This document shows, one piece after another, positions 57,349 through 64,000 of a stretch of 64,000 nt of DNA. Below the pieces are notes generated by a model. That model worked only from the letters and a program-made list of their open reading frames with translations. It searched no databases and had not been told where the DNA came from. A program made the position numbers and the translations under genes. Numbering within the stretch: position 1 is the first letter of the stretch; each line of letters opens with the position of its first letter. Origin of the DNA: Streptomyces sp. Je 1-369. GTDB lineage: Bacteria; Actinomycetota; Actinomycetes; Streptomycetales; Streptomycetaceae. The DNA is taken from the NCBI RefSeq assembly GCF_026810505.1, contig NZ_CP101750.1:3811254-3875253 (forward strand). Reading direction: 5' to 3'.

Positions 57349-60327
57349 ATGGTCGATGTACCGCGAGTACCGGAGCAGCGGCGTCCGGCCTCGGGGGACA
57401 CCCCCGAGGGGCGGACCGAGGGGCATCACCCCGAGGTACCGGCGTCGCGCTTCAGCGTGCTCGGGCCGGTGCGAGCGTGGCACGGCCCGGACCAGCTCAA
57501 CACCGGCTCGCCCCAGCAGAGGGCGCTGCTCGCGGCCCTGCTGCTGAGGGACGGCCGCACGGCCACCGCCTCGGAGCTGATCGACGCCCTGTGGGGCGAG
57601 GAGTCGCCGTCGCAGGCACTGGCGGCGGTGCGTACGTACGCGTCCAGGCTCCGCAAGGTGCTGCCTCCCGGCGTCCTCGTCAGCGAGTCCGGGGGGTACG
57701 CGGTCCAGGTCGCGGACGGCGCGCTCGACCTCGCCGTGGCGGAGGACCTCTGGGCGGCGGCGGAGAAGGCTCGCGGCGCGGGCGACCTCTGCCAGGCGCG
57801 GACGCTGGTCAACAAGGCGCTCGGCCTCTGGGACGGCGAACCCCTGGCCAACGTTCCGGGCCCGTACGCCGACACGCAGCGCACCCGTCTCGACGAATGG
57901 CGCCTCCAGCTCGTCGAGACCCGCCTGGACATGGACCTGGAACAGGGCTGCCACGCGGAGGCGGTGTCGGAGCTGACGGCGCTGACCGCGGCGCACCCGT
58001 TGCGGGAGCGGCTGCGCGAGCTGCTGATGCTGGCGCTGTACCGCAGCGGACGCCAGGCGGAGGCCCTCGCGGTCTACGCGGACACGCGCCGCCTCCTCGC
58101 CGACGAGCTCGGCGTCGACCCGAGGCCCGGCCTCAAGGAGCTCCAGCAGCGCATCCTCCAGGCCGACCCCGGCCTCGCCGAGCCCTCCGCGCCCGCGCAG
58201 GAGGCGCCGACGGCGGTGGTGCGCCCCGCGCAACTCCCCGCGACGGTCCCCGACTTCACGGGCCGCGCGTCCTTCGTCGACGAGCTGAGCGACATCCTGT
58301 CGACCGCCGAGGGACGCGTGATGGCGGTCTCGGCGCTCGCGGGCATCGGCGGCGTCGGCAAGACGACCCTCGCCGTGCACGTCGCCCATGTGGCACGCAC
58401 CCACTTCCCCGACGGCCAGCTGTACGTGGACCTCCAGGGCGCGGGCGCGCGGGTCGCCGAACCCGAGGCGGTCCTCGGCGCGTTCCTGCGCGCCCTCGGC
58501 ACGGCCGACTCGGCGATCCCGGACACCCTGGAGGAGCGCGCCGCCCTGTACCGGTCGGTCCTCGACGGCCGCCGGATCCTCGTCCTCCTCGACAACGCGC
58601 GCGACGCGGCGCAGGTCCGCCCGCTGCTCCCCGGTATGGAGGGCTGCGCGGCCCTGGTCACCAGCCGCGTCCGGATGGTCGACCTGGCGGGCGCGCACCT
58701 GGTGGACCTGGACGTCATGTCCCCCGAGGAGGCGCTGCTCCTCTTCACCCGCATCGTCGGCGAGGAGCGGGTCACCTCGGAGCGGGAGGCCGCGCTCGAT
58801 GTGGTGGCGGCCTGCGGGTTCCTGCCGCTCGCCATCCGCATCGCGGCGTCCCGTCTCGCGGCGCGCCGTACCTGGACGGTCTCCACGCTCGCCGCGAAGC
58901 TGGCGGACGAGCGGCGCCGTCTCGACGAGCTCCAGGCGGGCGACCTCGCGGTCAAGGCGACGTTCGAACTCGGCTACGGCCAGTTGGAGCCGGCCCAGGC
59001 CCGCGCCTTCCGCCTCCTCGGCCTCGCGGACGGCCCCGACCTGTCCCTCGCGGCGGCCGCGGCGGTCCTCGACCTCCCGCTGGACGAGACGGAGGACCTC
59101 CTGGAGTCCCTGGTCGACACGTCCCTGGTCGAATCCGCGGCACCGGGCCGCTACCGCTACCACGATCTCGTACGCCTCTACGCGCGCGCCTGCGCCGAAC
59201 GCGACGAGCAGCCCCCCGGCGAACGCGACGCGGCGATGTCCCGCCTCCTCGACTTCTACCTGGCGTCCGCCGCCCGGGTCTACGCGATCGAACGCCCCGG
59301 CGACCGCACGGTGGACCACCTGCAGCCCACGGAACACGCGGGCCAGGACTTCAGCGACGACACGAAGGCGCTGGACTGGCTGCACTCCGAGGCGGCCTGC
59401 ATTCTGGCGTGCGTGCAGCAGTCCCTGGGGGCGGGGATGCTGCGGCGCGCCGTCGACCTGCTGCTCGCCGCGAAGGACCTGGCGGAGTCCGGTGCGAGCT
59501 CGCTCCGCTACGAGGCGGCGACGTGCGCGGCCCGGGATGCCGCGGCGGCGCTGGGCGATGCCCACGCCGAGGGCCGGGCTCGGGTGACGCTCACCCAAGT
59601 GCACAGCAACGCGGGGCGGTTCGACAAGGCGCGGGTCGAGGCGGAGCGCGCCATCTCGCTGGAAGGCGCCGACGACGACCCCTGGACCCGCAGCAACGCC
59701 CCCAACGAACTGGGGATCATCGGCATCTGCACCAATCAGAACGAGCTCAGCGAGACCTACCTGTTGCAGGCGATCGACGCCTTCCGCGCCGACGGCAACC
59801 ATCCCGGTGAGGCCAGCGCGCTCTGCAACCTCTCCCGCGCCCTCGTGGAGCTGGGCCGCACCACGGAGGCCATCGATCTCGCGCGCCAGGGAATGGCCGT
59901 GTACGACGAGCTCGGCCTCACCTTCCGCCTGGCCAACGCCCGGTACGCGCTGGGCGTGGTGCTCGCCCGGGTCGGCCGGTCCCGCGAAGCGCTGGCCCAA
60001 CTGACGGAGGCCCTACAGGTCTTCGTGGAGAATCGGCAGCGCCTGTGGGAGGGCACCACCCACTTCCGTATCGCACAGGTGCATCTCTCCGACCACCGCT
60101 CGACCCAGGCCGCGCAGCACGCGGAGCTGGCGTTGACGACGGGGTGCATAGGCGGCGACTGGATGCGTGCCAATGTCCTCGTACTGCTGGGCAGGTGCCT
60201 GGACAGCCTCGGCCAGGTCGACCGGGCGAGGGCCTGCTGGCGGGAGGCCCTCGCCATCCACGAGCGGGCCGGAGCGGCCGAGGTCGACGAGGTCCGGGGT
60301 CTCCTCAGCCCGCTGGCCGCCGCCTGA
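57349..60327 (+). CDS. AfsR-like SARP regulator with NB-ARC and TPR domains
   Basis: A 992-residue transcriptional regulator. A 33-residue tail is followed by a winged-helix DNA-binding domain (about 35-110), a bacterial transcriptional activation domain (about 115-275), an NB-ARC ATPase with Walker A GIGGVGKTTL near 330 and LVLLDNARDA as Walker B, and a TPR region (about 670-985). This is the layout of AfsR, a global activator of secondary metabolism, although close AfsR targets such as afsS are not adjacent. The ATG at 57349 follows GGGGGAGCG. The two small-peptide genes just downstream are candidates for direct targets. Confidence 0.9.
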   Translation: MVDVPRVPEQRRPASGDTPEGRTEGHHPEVPASRFSVLGPVRAWHGPDQLNTGSPQQRALLAALLLRDGRTATASELIDALWGEESPSQALAAVRTYASRLRKVLPPGVLVSESGGYAVQVADGALDLAVAEDLWAAAEKARGAGDLCQARTLVNKALGLWDGEPLANVPGPYADTQRTRLDEWRLQLVETRLDMDLEQGCHAEAVSELTALTAAHPLRERLRELLMLALYRSGRQAEALAVYADTRRLLADELGVDPRPGLKELQQRILQADPGLAEPSAPAQEAPTAVVRPAQLPATVPDFTGRASFVDELSDILSTAEGRVMAVSALAGIGGVGKTTLAVHVAHVARTHFPDGQLYVDLQGAGARVAEPEAVLGAFLRALGTADSAIPDTLEERAALYRSVLDGRRILVLLDNARDAAQVRPLLPGMEGCAALVTSRVRMVDLAGAHLVDLDVMSPEEALLLFTRIVGEERVTSEREAALDVVAACGFLPLAIRIAASRLAARRTWTVSTLAAKLADERRRLDELQAGDLAVKATFELGYGQLEPAQARAFRLLGLADGPDLSLAAAAAVLDLPLDETEDLLESLVDTSLVESAAPGRYRYHDLVRLYARACAERDEQPPGERDAAMSRLLDFYLASAARVYAIERPGDRTVDHLQPTEHAGQDFSDDTKALDWLHSEAACILACVQQSLGAGMLRRAVDLLLAAKDLAESGASSLRYEAATCAARDAAAALGDAHAEGRARVTLTQVHSNAGRFDKARVEAERAISLEGADDDPWTRSNAPNELGIIGICTNQNELSETYLLQAIDAFRADGNHPGEASALCNLSRALVELGRTTEAIDLARQGMAVYDELGLTFRLANARYALGVVLARVGRSREALAQLTEALQVFVENRQRLWEGTTHFRIAQVHLSDHRSTQAAQHAELALTTGCIGGDWMRANVLVLLGRCLDSLGQVDRARACWREALAIHERAGAAEVDEVRGLLSPLAAA

Positions 60328-60449
60328 CGCCTGCCCGCGGCTCGTTCATCGAACGTTTATGACCGGCTGCCATTCTCAATCCAACGATCCGTCGCGTCGG
60401 GGGGCAGACGGGTCGCACTGGGCCCCACAGATAGGGTGAGCGGCCCTGG

Positions 60450-60493
60450 AACGCCCGTTCGGCGACCCTCGGGGGAGTTGCCGAACGGGCGTT
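60450..60493 (+). promoter_or_regulatory. 14-bp perfect hairpin ahead of the peptide gene
   Basis: AACGCCCGTTCGGC and GCCGAACGGGCGTT pair completely around a 16-nt loop that contains GGGGGAG. It lies 38 bp before the start codon of the peptide gene and 122 bp after the regulator stop codon. It could be the regulator's terminator, or a leader structure controlling the peptide gene. Confidence 0.55.
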
Positions 60494-60531
60494 TCGCCCC
60501 AGCGAACCGTCTTGACCCAGAGGAGTTCCCG

Positions 60532-60711
60532 ATGAGCGACGCCATGCAGAACCAGAACATCACCACCATGGGCGACAGCCACGCCCCGGCCCCGCCGAAG
60601 GACGGCGGCGCCACCACGCAGGGCGACAGCCACGCCCCCGCCCCGCCGAAGGACGGCGGGGCCACCACGCAGGACAGCCACGCGCCCGTCCCGCCCGTCA
60701 AGGGCGCCTGA
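60532..60711 (+). CDS. Small repeat peptide, three HAP repeats (no signal peptide)
   Basis: A 59-residue protein. After the head MSDAMQNQNI, three 17-residue-type units follow: TTMGDSHAPAPPKDGGA, TTQGDSHAPAPPKDGGA and a shorter TTQDSHAPVPPVKGA. AGGAGTTCCCG before the ATG is a strong ribosome-binding site, and codon use is fully Streptomyces-like, so it is a real gene. No hydrophobic segment is present. Similar small proteins are sometimes labelled 'sigma-like', from memory and without functional support. The Asp-Ser-His-Ala-Pro core could be a metal-binding or modification site. Confidence 0.7.
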   Translation: MSDAMQNQNITTMGDSHAPAPPKDGGATTQGDSHAPAPPKDGGATTQDSHAPVPPVKGA

Positions 60712-60893
60712 GAACTTCTTCTCCAACGGGGGTCGGCCGCGGCGGCGCGGAGGGGGAGCCGTCGCGGCCGACGTATGTCCCGTCCGGCTTCAGGCCAATG
60801 AATGACGGGAACAGTTCGAACTGTAGAGCGCTTTCGGTGATCGACATTAGCGTCGCTCGCGGCAGACATGACCCGCCTCGCCCTGGAGTTGGT

Positions 60894-61070
60894 ATGACTC
60901 GCACGAAGAAGATCCTCGTCACCCTGGCCGTCGCGGCAGCCGCCGTCAGTGGCACGGCGGGCCCGGCCCTGGCCGACAGCCACCAGTCGGTCGCCACTCC
61001 GTTCAGGGACGGTCACGCCCCGACGACGCCCCAGGGCGACGGCCACGCGCCGACCCCGCCGCTCGGCTGA
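60894..61070 (+). CDS. Small secreted peptide with HAP repeats
   Basis: A 58-residue protein. A 27-residue signal peptide (KKILVTLAVAAAAVSGTAG, then PALA) is followed by a mature peptide of about 31 residues starting DSHQSVATPFRDGHAPTTPQ and ending GDGHAPTPPLG. It shares the D-(S/G)-H-A-P-x-P-P core with the preceding intracellular peptide. Cleavage after ALA would leave an N-terminal Asp-Ser-His, a classical amino-terminal copper/nickel-binding arrangement. GGAG lies at the right distance before the ATG. Function unknown. Confidence 0.7.
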   Translation: MTRTKKILVTLAVAAAAVSGTAGPALADSHQSVATPFRDGHAPTTPQGDGHAPTPPLG

Positions 61071-61507
61071 CCACCGGGACGGAGAGGGTTCGGACGCGCG
61101 CGAGCATGGGGGCGGCCGCCGCCGAGGCGTGGGGCGCCGGTGTCGGCGGCGGCCGGGTGTGTGCGCGCCGGCGTTGCGGCTCCCCTCCACGTACCGGTGC
61201 GCACACGTGCCCTCACGGCACCGGGGGCACGCGGGAGTGAGCCCCGGTTTGGACGGGCCGGAAGGGCGTGGGCCGGGACTGTGCGAGGTCGGCGGTACGG
61301 CCCCGGCCACGGATCGCTGGGACAACCCTGGTGGTCCGGGGTCTTGGGACCGGAGAGCGGTGGACGCTCGTGAGGAGCGCCGCGTGGGCTCTCCTCCCTT
61401 GTGAGGCTAGGCCCGACCCGCCCCCGGCGGAACCCGCGGCGCCGTGCCAGAGTTCCTACGACGATCCGCGTAGGGCAGAGCTCCCTTGCTCGGCGGGGCC
61501 ACGGCCG
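61071..61507. other. 437-bp gene-free region
   Basis: Both strands are open but lack coding character; the translations are arginine/glycine/proline-rich without conserved features. I see no clear terminator for the peptide gene, no repeats shared with the rest of the window and no promoter consensus. A small non-coding RNA cannot be excluded. Confidence 0.35.
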
Positions 61508-62371
61508 CTAGCCCGCCACCAGCCGCCGCAGCGAACTCTTCAGCGCGGCCACGAACCCGTCCCGTGTCTCCTCGTCGAGGAGGTCCAGGGAGAGGTACGG
61601 ATTGAGGTCCTCCAGCTCGACCAGGAGGAGCTCCCCGGACGGGGCCCGGCACGCGTCGACGCGCTGGATGCCGTGGCCGATGTCGTTCCAGTCGATGAAG
61701 CGGCGGGCGAAGGCCAGGTCCGCCTCGGTCGGCTCGTAGCGTTCCAGGTGCCAGCGCCTGGCGGGGTCGGGCGCGTGCAAGGCGTACTGGAAAGAGCGGT
61801 CCACGTAGTAGAACGACACCTCGTACGCGAAGTCGACGCACGGCTGGATCAGGATCCCGTCCGGCCCGGGCGTCAGCCTTGCCAACTCGTCCCGCGCCAC
61901 GAACTCCAGGCCGATCGAGTCCGCGCCCGCCTTCGGCTTGACGACGTACGTCGGCGTCTGCGGGAGTCGCCCCGCGTCGCGCGGGTCGTCCACCGTCGGG
62001 ATGACCGGAAGGCCCGCCTCCGTCAGTTCGAGCAGATACTGCTTGCCCACCATGTCCGCCTTGCCGGTGAGCTGGTTGTAGACACGGGCCCCGCACCTGG
62101 CCGCGCGTTCGGCGAAGTCGTCCCACTGCTCCTGGTAGTGGAGGACAGGGCCGCTGTTGCGGACGACCACCGCGTCGAAGGCGCCGGTCTCCATCAGAGG
62201 CGCGGCGTCCAGCGGGTGGCACAGGGCCACGTCGAATTCCTCGCGGAGGCGAGTGGTGAGGTAGATGTCCTCGTCGCAGTAGCGGCGGCCCTTCGCCTGG
62301 TAGGCGAGGTCCGTGACGAAGAGGACGCGGGGGCGGGGAGGCGGGCCTTCGCCGGGAAGTGCGGTGTGCAT
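61508..62371 (-). CDS. ATP-grasp domain protein
   Basis: A 287-residue ATP-grasp enzyme. An N-terminal Rossmann-like part (VLFVTDLAYQAKGRR) is followed by the nucleotide-binding loop (YNQLTGKADMVGKQYLLELT) and TYVVKPKAGADSIG with the conserved lysine. LLLVELEDLNPYLSLDLL supplies the magnesium-binding acidic residues. Such enzymes join a carboxylate to an amine or thiol with ATP hydrolysis; glutathione synthetase and peptide-modifying ligases share the fold. No ribosome-binding site precedes the ATG, so it may be leaderless. It is 26 bp from the divergent lipoprotein gene. Confidence 0.75.
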   Translation of the reverse strand: MHTALPGEGPPPRPRVLFVTDLAYQAKGRRYCDEDIYLTTRLREEFDVALCHPLDAAPLMETGAFDAVVVRNSGPVLHYQEQWDDFAERAARCGARVYNQLTGKADMVGKQYLLELTEAGLPVIPTVDDPRDAGRLPQTPTYVVKPKAGADSIGLEFVARDELARLTPGPDGILIQPCVDFAYEVSFYYVDRSFQYALHAPDPARRWHLERYEPTEADLAFARRFIDWNDIGHGIQRVDACRAPSGELLLVELEDLNPYLSLDLLDEETRDGFVAALKSSLRRLVAG

Positions 62372-62397
62372 CGCACAAGCGTGGCACAGTCGTACGC

Positions 62398-63018
62398 ATG
62401 GCCACTTCGACGTACACAGCGCTCCGCAGGACGTCCCTGCCCGCCCTGCTCCTGTGCACCGCCGCCGTCCTCACCGCCTGCGGCGACGAACGCCCCGGAG
62501 CCGCCGGGGCCCCGACTGCGAGGGACGACGGAACGGCCACCTCCCCCGGCGACTCCCCCAGCGCCTCCACCGGCGCCTCCCCCTACGTAGAACCCGGGGT
62601 CATCGACGGCGCGCCCCACAACAGGGAGAACAACGCGTACCGGCGCCCCGGTGAGATGTCCGCCTCCGGGCACACGGACGCCCGGGCCGAGGCCGCCCGC
62701 ATGGAGCCCGTCCTGAAGCGGCTGTGGAAGGCGGGGAAGTGGGACCCGGACAGCGTGCGTGCCGAACTCGTGGGCAAGCTGGGGTACAAGGACCTGGAGA
62801 GGATGTCCGGGAGCGCCGAGCTGCACGGCGGCGAGCTGAGGGTCCAGGCGATGCACGGCGAGACCGAGGACGGCCTCACCCCCGAGGGGGCGCTGATCGG
62901 CCTCTATGTCGGGGACGACGCCTGCGTGACCGCGCACATCCAGAAGTCCGACTACGAAGCCCAGGCGAACGGCCGCTTCCCGGAGACGGGTTGCATCACG
63001 CCTCCCACCGGGCATTGA
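62398..63018 (+). CDS. Secreted lipoprotein of unknown function
   Basis: A 206-residue protein. The signal peptide (LRRTSLPALLLCTAAVLTAC) ends in a lipobox LTAC, then a Ser/Gly/Asp-rich linker leads to a domain beginning around residue 68 (EPGVIDGAPHNRENNAYRRP) with two cysteines at the C-terminal side. I do not recognise the domain. The ATG has no ribosome-binding site and lies 26 bp from the divergent ATP-grasp start, so both transcripts may be leaderless. The TGA stop codon is also the left target-site duplication of the MITE-like element. Confidence 0.65.
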   Translation: MATSTYTALRRTSLPALLLCTAAVLTACGDERPGAAGAPTARDDGTATSPGDSPSASTGASPYVEPGVIDGAPHNRENNAYRRPGEMSASGHTDARAEAARMEPVLKRLWKAGKWDPDSVRAELVGKLGYKDLERMSGSAELHGGELRVQAMHGETEDGLTPEGALIGLYVGDDACVTAHIQKSDYEAQANGRFPETGCITPPTGH

Positions 63019-63211
63019 GAGCCTGTGTCGTAACCCCGGTCGGATCAGTGGGCGCCGTCTGGTGCGTGCGATCGCAAGGCGCCGGGGCGTCCTCGATGGG
63101 GGTCCCCCCGGGCCCTTCAGGCCTGGGGGAGGAGCTACTAGGGCGTTTCGGCAACGCGGCGAGCGTGCGTGCCAGGCGGCGCCCACCCGGCCGGGGTTAC
63201 GACACAGGCTC
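63019..63211. mobile_element. MITE-like element of 193 bp
   Basis: Terminal inverted repeats of about 36 bp: the left end opens GAGCCTGTGTCGTAACCCCG, and the right end is its complement, with TGGGCGCCG shared further inside after a few mismatched bases. TGA flanks both ends (63016-63018 and 63212-63214), consistent with a 3-bp target-site duplication; the left copy is the lipoprotein's stop codon. No transposase is encoded, so mobilisation would need a related element elsewhere. A solo end lies at 12915-12940. Confidence 0.65.
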
Positions 63212-63285
63212 TGACCCGCCCGGGTCCCCGGCCCGGCGACGTATATCCGTGGACAGGCCCACCCCGCACAACGAATAGTGCCGCC

Positions 63286-63681
63286 ATGACTTCTCTCGTG
63301 CGACACCTCACGTTCGACGCCCACGACGCCTACCGCCAGGGCGCTTTCTGGGCCGAGGTCCTCGACGGCTCCCTCGCCGACGACGACTACCCCGGCGACC
63401 CGGAGGCGCAGGTGCGGGCCGGTGGCCTCACTCTGCTCTTCGTGACCGTGCCGGACACCAAGTCCGTCAAGAACCGGCTGCACGTCGACCTCCAGCCGCA
63501 GGACCGCACGCGTGACGAGGAGGTCGAGCGGCTCCTCGCCCTTGGCGCGACCCTGCACGAGGACCACCGGAAGCCGAACGGCCGGGGCTGGGTCACCCTC
63601 ACCGACCTGGAGGGCAACGAGTTCTGCGTGGAGTGCAGCGCCGCCGAGCGGGCCGCCCTGACCGCCGCCGGAGCCAACTAG
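63286..63681 (+). CDS. VOC-family (glyoxalase-like) protein
   Basis: A 131-residue single-domain VOC protein. [21 protein letters not shown] at the N-terminus, [10 protein letters not shown] in the middle and FCVEC at the end carry the usual metal-site positions, though only some of the expected His/Glu ligands are present. Members are lyases, dioxygenases or drug-binding proteins, and the role cannot be assigned. No strong ribosome-binding site is seen at the ATG. It overlaps the convergent gene's stop by 4 bp. Confidence 0.8.
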   Translation: MTSLVRHLTFDAHDAYRQGAFWAEVLDGSLADDDYPGDPEAQVRAGGLTLLFVTVPDTKSVKNRLHVDLQPQDRTRDEEVERLLALGATLHEDHRKPNGRGWVTLTDLEGNEFCVECSAAERAALTAAGAN

Positions 63682-64000
63682 GGTCTCCGCAGGGCGCCCT
63701 TGACCACCTTCCCGCTCGCGTTCCTCGGCAGCTCCCTCACGAACTCGACGGTCCTCGGCACCTTGTAGTTCGCCATCTCGCGCCGGGCCCACGCGATGAG
63801 GTCGTCCGCCGTGACCACGGAGCCGGGGCGCCGCACGACGTACGCCTTGCCGACCTCGCCGAGCCGCGGATCGGGTACGCCGATCACCGCGACGTCGGCG
63901 ACGGCGGGGTGCACGCCGAGGAGCTGCTCTATCTCGGCGGGGTAGGCGTTGAAGCCGCCGACGATGAACATGTCCTTGATGCGGTCCGTGATGCGCAGGT
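63678..64000 (-). CDS. 3' end of an acyl-CoA synthetase/AMP-ligase (fadD-like), running off the window
   Basis: The C-terminal 106 residues of an adenylate-forming enzyme. [20 protein letters not shown] is the hinge region (A8 motif), and [15 protein letters not shown] is the A10 motif, whose lysine completes adenylation. The beginning of the gene lies beyond base 64000. Members activate fatty or aromatic acids as CoA thioesters. The stop codon overlaps the VOC gene's end. Confidence 0.9.
   Translation of the reverse strand, partial: LRITDRIKDMFIVGGFNAYPAEIEQLLGVHPAVADVAVIGVPDPRLGEVGKAYVVRRPGSVVTADDLIAWARREMANYKVPRTVEFVRELPRNASGKVVKGALRRP

Noticed and set aside
63019..63211. A complete insertion sequence
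   Set aside because: Only 193 bp, with inverted ends but no reading frame for a transposase; it is at most a MITE.

Overview
The window is high-GC actinobacterial chromosome, most likely Streptomyces. Nearly all codons end in G or C, GTG starts and 4-bp stop/start overlaps are common, and the gene families are typical of the genus: XRE/DUF5753 with DUF397, GPP34, snapalysin, an AfsR/SARP-type regulator, FbiC with F420-dependent enzymes, and a PknG operon. There is one tRNA, tRNA-Arg(CCT); I see no rRNA, no CRISPR array and no complete insertion sequence.

Layout. 1-6.1 kb: a cupin gene and tRNA-Arg, then a block with an accessory look: a methyltransferase, a glycine-rich-domain-like protein, an anti-sigma-type ATPase, a SLOG-fold protein and a TTA-containing XRE/TPR regulator. 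The block ends at a Uma2 gene that has lost its 5' end. 6.1-12.9 kb: a DUF4232 lipoprotein, an orphan response regulator, a CYP51-like P450, an F420/PPOX enzyme, snapalysin and a class A PBP whose transpeptidase motifs are degenerate. 13.1-21.2 kb: one tight operon encoding a trypsin-like protease, a PknG-type kinase, a VWA protein, a GlnX-like membrane protein and a solute-binding lipoprotein. 21.2-28.5 kb: a polytopic membrane protein, a D,D-carboxypeptidase with a very long low-complexity cytosolic region, a GPP34 protein and the DUF5753/DUF397 pair.

28.6-34.3 kb: a dimeric-barrel protein divergent from an SDR, a Na+/solute symporter, and a MarR regulator divergent from an MFS exporter. 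34.3-41.4 kb: an ADP-ribosylglycohydrolase homologue without metal ligands and two tandem paralogous P-loop/TPR proteins; short tandem repeats lie in the upstream DNA of this block. 41.7-48.9 kb: a secreted FG-GAP propeller, FbiC (F0 synthase), an LLM F420 oxidoreductase, a small ankyrin protein and a Tat-exported PHP-domain hydrolase.

48.9-57.1 kb is a catabolic block on the minus strand: aldehyde dehydrogenase, D-aminoacylase-type amidohydrolase, LLM, SDR, LLM and amidohydrolase-2. Five perfect TGACGNNNCGTCA palindromes lie in promoter regions here and in front of the 29-kb pair, so the two loci look like one regulon whose repressor is outside the window. 57.3-63.0 kb: an AfsR-like SARP/NB-ARC/TPR regulator, two small peptides built from GDxHAPxPP repeats (one with a signal peptide), an ATP-grasp enzyme and a lipoprotein. 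A 193-bp MITE-like element follows that lipoprotein's stop codon directly. The window closes with a VOC protein and the 3' end of an acyl-CoA synthetase.

The observations most worth following up are the ATP-grasp/HAP-peptide/AfsR-like neighbourhood, the tandem NTPase-TPR plus pseudo-ARH block, the protease-PknG-VWA-GlnX-SBP operon, and the TGACGNNNCGTCA regulon.
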